A stretch of DNA of 64,000 nucleotides from Glandiceps talaboti (taxonomy: Eukaryota; Hemichordata; Enteropneusta; Spengelidae): contig NC_135562.1 in the NCBI RefSeq assembly GCF_964340395.1, positions 13,435,043-13,499,042 on the forward strand, in the 5' to 3' direction. This document shows, one piece after another, positions 35,518 to 50,184 of the stretch. The notes under the pieces were generated by a model. The model saw only the letters and a list, made by a program, of their open reading frames with translations. It was not told the origin of the DNA and did not search any database. The translations under genes were made by a program, and so were the position numbers. Position 1 is the first letter of the stretch; each line of letters begins with the position of its first letter.

Positions 35518-36390
35518 TGATTCACCAGGCCATAGTGCAAAATATCATGGAAATATCATCGGTCATGGAAGAGGTGGCAGCTTATTTTGAACTGATCCTG
35601 TATTTTGAACTGGTCCTGATAACAGAGGCATCAAGACGGACTTCTGTAGACATGGAGTTGGATTCAACCAAGGCCTGACATATCTGGCTGAACAGGAGCG
35701 GATGTAGAGGTAGATGGGAATGGCTACCGATAGGCACCCCAAATTAGCTGTGATATGGATAATTTGTATCCCGCAATGTCATATGGAGTTGGAGTTTACT
35801 GGCTCTTTTGGCTCTAAAGTTTTATCAAAGGACTTAAAAACTCGTTTATTTATGGAAACGTTTCACATTTTCACATATTTGTCGTGTTAAATGACGATGT
35901 ATTGAAACTCAGATCATGTTGAACCTGGGTTTTGTTGTTGTTGTTTTGTTTTGTTGTTGTTGTTGTTTTTTTTTTGGGGGGGGGCTGTACATGGGCTCTA
36001 AGTTCTTCACTTTAAACCTGGGAAGCTTTTACCACCAACTCAAGGATATCGTTGAGCACACCTGTATAAGAGCAATGGCATGCAGAATGTTGTAGACATG
36101 AGCTAACTGACATCCCAATATTAGATGTCTAGATATACAGCTAGCTTTCGTCTTCACCACATATATAAGAGGCAGAGAGAGGCAGGATATACCTCAATCT
36201 TCAGCTGAGGTAACCCCATGACGTCTAGAAGAAAGAAAAACTATATTACATGCACGTTATGCTAAAACAAATTGATCTTCTTTTATTGACATTACTTCTA
36301 CTGGATGTGATCAATAAATGTGAGCATGAAAATAATTCATTATTACTAATATGTTATTGATTTCCATTCTTTCAAACTTTAATAAATAAC

Positions 36391-36890
36391 ATGTCAACAG
36401 AAGAGAAGGACAACCTACTTATGAGGACTGTCAAAAACCATCATGGACTTGTGCTTAACCTGGTTACACCTGTTGGAATGCAACCTGGAGGTTATCACAC
36501 TCCACCAAATAGCAGTCACCTAGGTGGTGCGTGTGTGTGTGCACTCAGTGTACAAAGATGCATACATAACCAGAAAGGTTTTGTTGGAACAGGCAACCAG
36601 AGCAGTGTGTATCACAGCTGGCAGTTGTCCAATGATTTTGGCATACTCAAAAGAGGTGGCCATGGACACATGGAAAACAACCACTCTTACAATTCTTCTT
36701 TAGTTGTGTGGAATGGCATCTAAAGGTGTTGCAGCAGTGCTGGAGAGGATACTGAGGCAGTCACCAATGCCTTGTGTAGTTGATGATCTTGACTCAGTTA
36801 ATAGCATTGAAAAATTAACACTTTCTTATTTTAATGGTGGTTCACGAACTGACTCACATGGAATCTATACCCCACTGACGACATAGTGCA
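36391..36890 (+). other. Unrecognised open frames at the end of L2
   Basis: Two overlapping frames, MSTEEKDNLLMRTVKNHHG... (110 codons) and MASKGVAAVLERILRQSP... (about 57 codons), could be one chain with a frameshift. The first is shared with L1 (27630 onward). No family recognised; they may come from a transposon accessory protein. Confidence 0.3.
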
Positions 36891-37769
36891 AATTTACGAT
36901 CAGAATTAAAACATGCAAAATAGCAAATAAGAGTTCGTACAATGATAACAATTCCCAAGCAAATCCGCATAGCAACTGACTTAAATCTTGAAGACAGAAT
37001 GGAAGTTATGGCAAAAAAGCAGGCCTTCATAACCTTGAAAGACCACAAGAAAAGTTTTGTCACAAGAAAAATCCACAACTGAAGATTGCATTGGTATATA
37101 CATTGCATTGGTATATACATACCAGGTGATGACTATGGACTGGAAGGGAAGTTGACAATGAAATACATGTAAATTTGATAATAGATCTAGATCATTAAAA
37201 AAAACGACAGCAGTAGAATTACCTACATCAGAAGAGTTAAAAGTAGTCACAGTAGTAAATTCCAGTGTTTTTGTTCTACAGTGCCATTGGTCACACTTTT
37301 TACACAATTCTTATATGCTACAGTTTATTTTCGTTTTCTACCATTTCTTTAAAATGTCAAAATGTACATTAACGCAAGTACAACATACAACGGACATCAT
37401 GCAATTACAATACACTATGCATCTGTGGTAGAAAGACTATCCAAAGTAAATGGTATGCTTAAAGATAGTGAATATCGTAAAATTGCTAGCTGGGATTAAA
37501 CTTCAAGTATCACAGTTTACTGGAAGAGATGATATAAAAATGTTTAGGTTATTCCCATTTTTTGACAAATGCAATCTTCATGAAAAAGGAAGCCTTGAAT
37601 AGATCAAATTCGAAGAAGTTGCTTTCTGACCTAGGGTCCAGGGTTCCCCGTAGACTAATGCCAAACCCATGTTTTTTTTCATTCTCGGCGATTCAGCATC
37701 ATTCAGGAATGTAAAGTTGGTTTCTTTGTGAAAAGGAAAACTTCAATAAAGCAAAGAAGCTGCTGTGAC
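36891..37769. other. Gene-free stretch before PB-C
   Basis: AT-rich sequence with no recognised genes or large repeats. Confidence 0.45.
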
Positions 37770-39700
37770 AGAGCGGTTGATTATTTCTCTATGTTTTTTA
37801 CCGACGAACTGTTTGAACGCACCCGACAGTGGACCAACACCAGGACACGACGAAAGAGGGAATGGGGACAACAATAGTGGACTAACATCGACGAGTTGAA
37901 GACGTTTTTAGGTTTGTTGATTTTTATTGAGATTTTTTGGAATGGTCGTATGGAGGAGTTTTGGCACACGCAGAGGGAATTGTATTTTTTCGATCTGCCG
38001 GGTGTTCATTCAGTTTTCGATTCACTCAGTTACTAAGGTATTTCCATTCCTGCAATGAAGATCAACAGCAGCAACAATAAAACACAGGGGCCACCTCAAT
38101 AAACTACAGATACGACCACTGCTAAATTACATTTGGCAAAAGTTTCTAGAAGAGTACACTCCGTCCCATGATCCCATTCAATTTGTTTATGTATGTAGTT
38201 TACTTATTTTATTGTTCATCTTGTTCAGAGTTGAAAAGTTCATTTTTATTACATAGATTAATTTGCAATATTATTTATAACATAATAATGTTATAGTAGT
38301 ATTTACTCAGCAAATTTACTCATGAAAATATTTCGATTTATTGTAATTATTTAGTGTACACTGTATAGTGATAACATTTCAGGTATATTTGAATTTTATT
38401 TCTTTATATTACTCATTTTTTTTCTTTTATTTTGATGTTAAAGAATGTTCCAATTATAGATGATTGCATGTGAAATTTGTAATTATAATTATGTACGTAT
38501 TCAATATATTTTTTTTATTTGTTAGCATGTGAGTGATTTTTTCAGATGTTTCTATTATGATTAGATAGTGGTGTAAAATATTTAGTCTAACAAGATTGTA
38601 AGCTAAAATCCACATCAAGTGCTGTCACCTTATTGATCTACATGTAATTAATAACAAATGTCGCTTCCTTTACTAGAGTCAAAACTACTGTAGGTGTGGA
38701 TGTTAGTGAAAAGCTCAACAGGATATCACTACAACTTCGAAGTATACTGTGGTCGTAACGAGGTGGTCCAGAAGTATCCATCCATGAGTTTGTCATCACG
38801 TGTTGTTTTGCAGATAACTGAACCCCTTCCCTACAAGGGTTATCACATTTATATTGACAGGTTCTACACAAGTCCCATCTTACTCTACGCCCCCCTTCCG
38901 AGACAACTATATGCTGCTGGTACCATCATGCCAAACCGCAAGGGTTTCCCTCAAGAACTGAAGAGGGAGAAGGATATGGTGAGAGGGGAGTACTTCTGGA
39001 AGATGGAGGCAACAACTGGCATGGTAGCAATGGTGTGGAGGGATAATTGCTCCCTTATACTATCTGAGCACTATCCATGTACTAGAAGTGAATGGAATGG
39101 TGGTCAACTGCACCTAGAAAACCGGGAATTCTGTTGAAGTGCCTGCAACCCCTATTGTGTTTGATTACAATCAACATATGGGGGGAGGGGGGTTAGATCA
39201 TAACGACAGGATGACTGGGTTGAATCAGAGTTAGAAGACTTACCATTGGTATTTATGACTGGTAAGGAAGTGTATCATGTTGGTTGACTTCAATGAATAT
39301 AATATCATCGAGGGCCATTTTATTCACCACAACAGAGAGGGAAAGAGAAAGAGAGACTACAGGGAGTTCATCAAACATCTAATACATCAGTTGATAGGTA
39401 ATTTTTCTTCACATAGGAGGGTCTCACAACATGCCGTTGGTAAACGTCCATGTCGCCTGGATTCTGACGATCACAATCTGGAGGTAGCAGAGCATACAGA
39501 TAATGCATGTGCAGTTTGCTACAAGAAGTTCAAGATCTTCACTGCAAGTCATCCAAATGTTCCCTACAAGGACTCTCCCTTCAAGAAGGTAAAGACATCT
39601 TTCAAATGCATGTAGCTTTGCAATGTGTTCTTGTGTATAAAGAGAGGTTCAACATGCTGGTTAGATTACCATCGCAAGGAGTATTGGCGGTAAGATCTGT
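37770..39700 (+). pseudogene. PB-C: divergent piggyBac transposase pseudogene
   Basis: A different piggyBac lineage, closer to the PGBD4 type. The N-terminal part reads FFTDELFERTRQWTN and NIDELKTFLGLLIFIEI (37795-37940). After about 0.7 kb of AT-rich filler the catalytic part (38694-39137) shows GYHIYIDRFYTSPIL with the second catalytic Asp, then TIMPNRKGFPQELKRE. The third Asp region is distorted by G runs (HMGGGGLDHNDRM, 39173-39215). The tail has CAVCYKKF, a stop, then LCNVFLCIKRG and DYHRKEYW, the remains of the Cys-rich C-terminal domain. The first catalytic Asp segment was not found, so this copy is deleted as well as shifted. Confidence 0.82.
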
Positions 39701-40079
39701 TAATGTAATTTGCAGGTGCTCTTTACCCAATCCTTGTAAGAGGTAGTTGTATCACTGTGTGTGTGTGCGTGTGTACATATGCATGTTGCCAGTCTTGTTT
39801 GCCTGCCTACATAATACATGTAAAAGATGCCTACCATATTGTAATATTTCACATCTATTTATTTGGTTAATTTTTCAGAGGAAATTAACGGCACTTGGCA
39901 GATATATTGCATGTTGATTTCATAATTTGTCTGTTTGTTTTAGGGTGGGAACTGAATACAGCATATTACATTCAGTCTATCTGGCATATTACATTCAGTC
40001 CATGCCAGATAGACTGAATATTTACGTCTTATCAGGAATACCTTATTACAAGAGCACTACTTTGCATGGCAATAACTGT

Positions 40080-42696
40080 AGCAGAGGTAGGAGAACAGGA
40101 AATGAAGAGGAAAGCAGTAGAGAACAGGGAGAAAGAGGTGCAAGTGTAAAATAATAAACAGGTATATGATATCTTCAGTGACCTGAAAACAAAAAAGCAA
40201 GATAAGATGTCAACAACACTGGAGATCTTCAAGGGCAAATTTTCATCCTTTTGTCGGTTGACATCACTCGATACATCCCTTTAAGTTGTTCACGAGACCG
40301 TTAAAAAAGTTGAAGACAAAATAGAAAACATCACAACTCCCAAAAATTTTTCACTGTCACATTTATCATTCACATGCACACACTAAACGCAGACAGGAGA
40401 ATGGTAAGGACCAAGACAAATAAAGAAAGACGGCTAGCTACCTGCCTCAATGCCAAACAAGTTGAAAATAAACAGTTGAAGAGAGATGTTGCTCAAGTAG
40501 AAAATGAAAATGACGAGTATATGATAAACTGTGAAGGGCTAGAGCAGGAACACAGTCATACAATGAGGGAAATGGAATACGTAACTGAAAGGTTAAAGAA
40601 GTTAACACAGAGTGATGGTATGGAAAACAGAGTGGAAATATACAGCAAACTTAAACTACAATATGAAGTGCTAAGTGAAACGCTCAATGAAGTACAAAAG
40701 GAATTGGCCAGAACAGAAAGGAGTGTTGTGAATTTTAAATAAGTAGCTCACAAGGTGAGATGAAAAAAATTAAAAAGATCAGGACACATTAGTGACACAA
40801 GCCAGTAGTATTGCATGTCTAGTAAAAGAAAAGAAAAAAGAAATTTGGCAAGAAAGTTACAGTGAACTTAGAATGGAGTATATTGAACATCGTGAAACAC
40901 TAGATATATCATGAACACAATACCCTAGAGATGACACAGACTGAATTCAATGCTTTGAAAGCTGACAGGAGAGGGATCCAAAAAGGATAAGTTATCATAA
41001 TCAGAAAATCCCTGAAAAAAGATCAAAAGGAAATTAAACTCAAAAAAGAAGTGAAGACGCTGAAATGGGCAAGGTTTCAAATACAACTTATAAACCTTAT
41101 GCAAGACGATGAAATAGTTACCTACCAAGATGGACATTACACGGATGATATTAGGGAAACAATGATGGATCTCCTCTCAATGAATGTAAGTAAGTATGAA
41201 TAAAGTCAATTGGGTAATCAAAGTAGTGCTCAAAAATTTAACGGGAAAACACGTGAAAAAATGCAGCATTGGGGGTTAAGTCAAGACTTCTAATTGAATT
41301 TGAGGCCAGATGTCTAGCACAACACCAGATTGATGGTGTGTGCACTGGGAGTCATTGATAAAATCATCACTGTCCTTTCTGGAGAGCCACAGAGGGAAGT
41401 AGTAGTATATTAGATCTTAACCACGACCACGAGTTACAGATCAGTCTGGAACAATGGTGTACTGATGTATCTTCTCTATTAGATGAAGAGCCAGCTTTTG
41501 AGAACGGTATTGACATTCATAAGGATGAAATTTACCATGCTGTATTTCACCTTGGCCCAGATATGGAGGACTCTCCAATACCATCTCAGAAAGATGCAAC
41601 AGAAAAAGCAGATTTTGACCAACTATAACACAGGCTTGGAAATAATGTCCTACTCCTTGCTAATACTGGAACGACAGGCAGCAGATCAACTTCCATGAGG
41701 TTAAAGTATAATGCACCATCACAATATATTCAAAACATGGCAATGTACATGTACCAACAACAAACAGTCAGTGAGAGAGATTTTGGCCTGTTAGATATGT
41801 TAATGAGGAGCCAACCAGCAGCAACTACACTATCCTACGAAGCTCTGGTAATGTGGACCAACAATGCCACAAGGAAATGGTTAGATGAAAAATCACGAGA
41901 AGAAAAGGCAAAATAATGAAAACAGCCAGGGTAAATGCACGAAGAATTCTAGAAAAATTTAAGTGGCAAAAAGCAACATTAATAGTAGGAAAATAGAAAG
42001 TACTGCTAAGAAAACAAGAAAGCAAAGAGAGAAAAGAGATGAGAGATCAAACCAAGAAAGTTAGTATCACAAACACTCTGATAGGATATGGAGGAGTGTG
42101 GAGAACGGAAGAAGACGTGGAAGAACAGATGAAATGTATACCTGAATGTGAAAATAGGAAAGCACTCCTCAGCCAAATGGACTTTCATAGAACAGTTCTA
42201 AAATCTAAAGGCCCTCAAAAACTGTCAGCCATACTTGAAGTATGTGAAAACACCAAGCGACGACGTAGAGATGTAAGCAAAGAAACACAGAAGCAAAATC
42301 AACTTGAAGTTTTAGCTCTGAATCCAGTTGAGCATACACGTCCCCCAACTCAAACTACATCGACGATATCATTCGAAAACATACAGTTAGCGATTGATAT
42401 GGAAAAGGAAAGGTTAAGTTAGGGAGGGAAAAGTGTCTCATTGCAACATCACAGGAAAAACTACCATCATTTATTACAAACCCTAGAAGCCTTATTGGAC
42501 TACACATTAGACATAATTGTTTATCTGCAGACATCGAAGCAGCCTGGTATTGTGGTCAGTGTGACAAAGTTTGATGAAAAAGGAGCCATGTAGGACACTC
42601 TACCACGTCCAGTATGATGATGAGGGTGATGACAACGATCCCTGCATATTCCCTTTACTTCAGGACTTGAAGAAAGGCGACTTGATCATTTCATGA
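40080..42696 (+). pseudogene. X3: divergent, internally deleted relative of X1/X2
   Basis: It is on the opposite strand and too diverged for DNA alignment by eye, but the protein order matches X. Parts: a coiled coil (40374-40742); GHYTDDIRETMMDLLSMNV (about 41120-41190), matching the VREVYATLLSMNVG segment of X; then directly ILDLNHDHELQISLEQW and DVSSLLDEEPAFENG (41410-41520), matching the region after SPIWRQIE. The whole Asp/CxxH core between them is missing. The C-terminus continues further than in X1: LIGYGGVWRTEEDVEEQM, FHRTVLKSKGPQ and, in another frame, YDDEGDD with PLLQDLKKGDLIIS before a stop at 42694-42696. That last part looks like a small Tudor/chromo-like barrel, which is an inference. 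Confidence 0.65.
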
Positions 42697-45640
42697 AAAG
42701 GAAAGAAAATGCCAGGAAACTAGGCTGTCGACACTGAAAACATCATCATTGTATAAATACATGTGTTTAAAAATTACATCACAATATTATATGCTAGAAT
42801 TACAATCTACGAACAAAGGTGCATTTTAAAGATGAAATACTTAACTCATTGATAAATACCAAAGTACATGAATAAAATAAACTAAAAACTGTTCAAGATT
42901 CAAAAAGAAAGAAAAAAGGGAAATATAAAAATAAACAGCTCAAATGTACTCCTGACAAAATGGATCCTTGAAGATGAAAATAAAAATAAGTGGAATGAAA
43001 AGGCAATAAAGCAAATTGGCCGTGTCACTATATTAGGATGATACTATAGCAAACATGTAGTACAGTACCAGTTAAGCCATATAATCTACTGACAAATAAA
43101 CTTTACGATTTTTAGGAGCTGAAAATATGAAAAATTGCACATACAATCTGTTGTGTAGTATACTATATTGTAGTGTAGAACAGAATCACAATCTACTCAA
43201 CTCAGTATTATTTAGAATTCAGAAAAGAATAAAACAATGAATACTATTAATATTATACAGATTCTGAAATACTTTCAAAAACTTGGTACTACAGGACAGT
43301 ATAGCATAGCATTGTACAGCATATAGGAGTAAGTAAAACATATTACATCTGTATAGTGTAGTAATTCAGTGATGTAGATAATAGCCGGTTACCAGTGACA
43401 ACGCCCGGCTACAACAGCTGTGACCGGCTATAAATTTAAACCTGAACTGAAGATTAACATTTGGCAAATTCCTATCTTCAGAAAATTAAAATAAGAGTTC
43501 CCAAGTATAGTTCCAAGCAAAGAGTCTGTAAAAGGTAAACATGAGGATGATGAATGCACTGTTGCATGTGTTTATAAATGGATCACAATTATACTGCTGT
43601 ACTTGTCATTAGCTTGTATTGAAGACTTTGCAGTAAATCAAAATACTTAGTGTCACAGTCTATTTATAAAAAAAAACTATCCGACATCAAAATCATTCAA
43701 ACACATCCCATTCACATAGTATTATCAAAAGACATAACACCAAAGTCAGTGTTTCAGTTAGTTTTCCAGTTTTGCATCTAATCTAACCATTTTAGTTCTC
43801 TACCTAAACAATTATAAAAAGCACTCTAGTCTAAAGCACTTCAATATTCACAGAAGTTCTAAACGGTAAACCTGGTAGTTTTCACAATCATCCCCTCGGC
43901 ACCGCCTCGGGCGTAGTCCTGCTTACATGACGGTGCACGAGTCTATATTACTGACTTGGAGGTAGGAGGGACAAATTGTCAGAATCGAGTCCCGGATTAC
44001 TCCGCATGCAAGCTGGACTACCTCGTGCGCTGCACGCCCTCAATACTGTGACCGCCTATTTATATTTGGCGTCGCAGATCGCAAAGTAATTGTGTTTGGA
44101 AGCAAAACAACCCATGGCCCCAACAATATTATATTGAAGGCAAAATGGCTGCCAGCACACATGGGTAAAATAAAATACATGTAATGATGTATATGAGATG
44201 ATTTTGAATGAAGTTTTGTACAGTGGAATGTTTGAGCTCTCCCCCCCCCCCCCCCTCATTTCGAACTGAATACACAATTGATTATTAAAATCAGTGTTAC
44301 AAACAACATACCGTAGAGTACACACGGCGTAACATCGAAAAGGTTGTTCGTGGTACTGGTAGCTAGATCACGGAAGAAATGATTGATTTGTGTCCACGCT
44401 GTAGATATCGCACACTTCTACTTCTACCGTTTTCCCGCGTTCGGGATATTAGCACATTTCATATATCGCAACATTTATGCTAATAGCAAGGAAATGTATC
44501 TTTTACTGTTTTATACGACGTTCGCAATGTTTCCGCCGACGTTCATTATTGTGAAACGAAAAAGGACACATTATCTTCGATTTGCATATTTATCTTGTTG
44601 ATTGAGTTTTATACTGAACATTCAATCCAAGGTAACTACTGTACGTGCGCGTGCGCAAGATCAGGAGTTTGAAGGATGAAGACGTCACATGTGTACGTAC
44701 ATCATGGAGATTGAGATTTTGAAAGGTTTGTGCGTTAAGCCAACAATTAGTAAAGGAATTGTTCTGTTGATTAGATATAAGACTAAATCATACCGGTATG
44801 GAAGAACTCGCAGGAAATATACAGCACTGACTATGAAAATGTGTTATTACTACTGTTATTGTTTCTTTGTTCATATTGACATACATCAGCATTGAATTTG
44901 AATACAATAAAGTATGAGAAAGGAACACTTGCGTACACATATTATATTATAATCAGGGCTCGAAATTCGCGGTAGTCCCGCGTCCACAGACTACCAATGT
45001 TTGTCTCTGGGCTACCAAATTACGAGAATGGTAGCCCGATTGGGCTACTAAGTTTTGAATGAAACTGTGACTTGATACTAAAAATAAGGTGCGTTTTATT
45101 TTCACGTCAATGTCCACGCGACTCGGCACGTGACCACATGTCAATAAGCTCAAAGTCAATACGCTGTCAACTGGCACGTATTGTCTGTCAAGTAATCTTT
45201 GATTTTTATCGATCGTCAGGAGCTCCATGAATCAGTAGTCTAACTAATGCAGACCCATCCCGCCCCCTTGCAATAGTTAATGTGGAAATTCTAAAGCATG
45301 ACTTTGTATGTCGATCTAATCAGTAAAATACGGACTTCAACAGACCATTGACAACTTGCAGACACTTGCTCGTGAACCAGGTCAAAGTGAGCGTCAGTTT
45401 AACGAAAGTACTCTTGATGGCATATTCCGAGGAGGTATACAATACAATTGACAAACAATCCCGGTCGTAATAATGCCTACGAGCCCTCGAAAGTAGGTTT
45501 AATCAAATTTGTATCGGACCGTAGATTAACGAATTATAGATTTCTAAAGATCGTTTGAAGACTACCCCATACTTTCTGCCATGTGCGTTTTCGATCCATC
45601 GAATTGGCCTAACGATAATTTACAAAATTACGAGCGAGAG
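42697..45640. other. Gene-free stretch, mixed repeats
   Basis: AT-rich to 43350. Words such as ACCGGCTA and GGGCTACC cluster at 43380-43435 and again at 44955-45050 (after AGGGCTCGAAATT), suggesting pieces of one dispersed repeat. A CpG-rich part at 43890-44050 shares a block with 52125-52190. A poly-C tract lies at about 44239-44256. No supported gene. Confidence 0.45.
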
Positions 45641-45769
45641 CAGATAACTATACCACCCTCGCAATCCATTTCCTGTTGATGCTACAGCTAGTGACAGGGG
45701 CATTTTGACGAAGGTCTGAAATACTAGAGAAAATCGCCAAAGTTAAGAAAGCAACAGAAATCCAACAGA

Positions 45770-46060
45770 ATTGGTCATATTGCTACAGTAGAGGTTTGTG
45801 CAACCACACTATTGCCCTTCTTCTGCAAGCAGCCCAGTACAGAACAAGAGGGCTAAAGTATGTATCACCACCTCAGTGTCCTGTAGCTCCAACATCAAGG
45901 GCACAATGTTGGCACATACCATCAAGGCCAAGCCATGCAGTATCCATAAGGAAGCCATTTCAGAAAAATGTCTCAGCAAAACGAACCAGGAGGGTAGACA
46001 GTGTCCAAAGCAAGCTGTACAACCCTATTCCAGAACACAATTTTCCTGGTTATGGAGGTT
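45770..46060 (+). pseudogene. SWIM zinc-finger / YqaJ-type transposon protein fragment
   Basis: GLCNHTIALLLQAAQYRTRG followed by QCWHIPSRPS and LYNPIPEHNF matches the CxH half of a SWIM zinc finger and the downstream stretch seen in repetitive marine-invertebrate proteins that join SWIM to a YqaJ-like nuclease. The CxC half is not obvious upstream and no nuclease motifs follow before the poly-G tract at about 46126. It is probably a lone exon-sized fragment. Confidence 0.5.
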
Positions 46061-46129
46061 TATTAAGCTATTCGATTCTTTTTGTTCATCTAAATTAATT
46101 ATTTCAAAATCACTTAAATCATCATGGGG

Positions 46130-47419
46130 GGGGGGGGGGAGAAACTTCTGTCAGTGTGTATAAATTGATTAAGGAATAGAAACATCAAAGCACACAGCAA
46201 TATAATGAAATTCAACACAGGTACTTTTAATACATTTCAAGTGTGTTTATAGATGTATCATTCAATGTAAATACATTTGGCAATCTTTGAAACGATACAA
46301 TCCTACAAAGAATATGACAGAACCCCATGATACACGAGTGCAAGTGTGGTGTACTTGGGAATATTTGCATGAGTGCTTACAGTGTTTTCCGTGGCACTAA
46401 CTTCCATGAGTGTAACGAGTGAAAGAGCAACAGGAAACACTGCAAGCATGAATACAAATATCCCTGAGTACCCACACTAACACCTATGTGGCATAGGGTT
46501 TGCACATGTTTATCCGAGAGTATAAATTTCTGTAAAAAATTACATTATGCGATTATGCACTTTTGTGTAGACCAAAGGTTAGCATTTGCTTATCATTTTT
46601 ATACAATAAATGTTTTTGATATTGCACTGCTGTGCTAATACCACTAGTATAGGCATGGACCGGTGTAAGTAATCTCTGATACATATGTAGTAAATGAACT
46701 TTTGTCATACTGTTTGATTTGATAACAAACATCTATTGTGGCAAAACCAAAAGTTAAACAATAGTTATACTATTTCAAAGGGGAACCCCACAACAGGAAA
46801 TAAAGGTATTTTCAGAAACTTTGGGTTATGGAGAGCCTCTTCATTATTTGATATCACATATACATGTATAAAGTACACTCGATTGCTAAATAACACCAAG
46901 TCATCCCTCTTAACCTCTCTTGTTCTAGCCGTTGCACACTGTTGCAATTGCTTCATGGGTCTTAGCAGGCATGAATATGTCTTAGATGGACATCATCTAT
47001 TCATTACTCCTTAGTGTTTATTACCTTCAGATTAATAGTCATGAATATGCATTTTTCATCTAATATATATTCATGTCTGTTTAGACACATGAAGCCAGAG
47101 TATGTCAGTGCTAGAAGTTACTAGAACAATAGAAGTGAAAACAGTTTGATTTGAGTGAAGTGACTCTTCAGAACACAAAGTTTATGACAATACTTTTATT
47201 TCCTCTATGGGGTTCCCTCTGTACCTCAAGCAAAATACCATCAGTTAAATAATGTCACCTTGTTTAGCATATTAATCAGCTGTGAATTAATTACATAGAA
47301 AAAAACATTTTCAGTAAATGTCCTGAGTGGTATAATAATGCCACTTAGTAAATATTCAGTAAATATAAATTTAAGTCCTCTTTCAATTGATGACACTTTC
47401 TGTACAATTTGCACTCAAA
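46130..47419. other. Intergenic stretch
   Basis: No gene recognised. TTTATT at 47195-47200 is AATAAA on the minus strand, a possible poly(A) signal about 220 bp after the stop of the next gene. Confidence 0.45.

Positions 47420-50184
<2,765 letters not shown>

Larger units (their letters stand above)
32830..36613. repeat. Composite repeat L2
   Basis: Second copy of L1 (24308-27866). It holds about 270 bp near 35575-35850 that L1 lacks. A GTT-rich run precedes the poly-G at 35976. Confidence 0.88.

Noticed and set aside
44056-44895. Several 70-90-codon open frames on both strands
   Set aside because: Short, low-complexity or hydrophobic by composition, without splice partners or family motifs.
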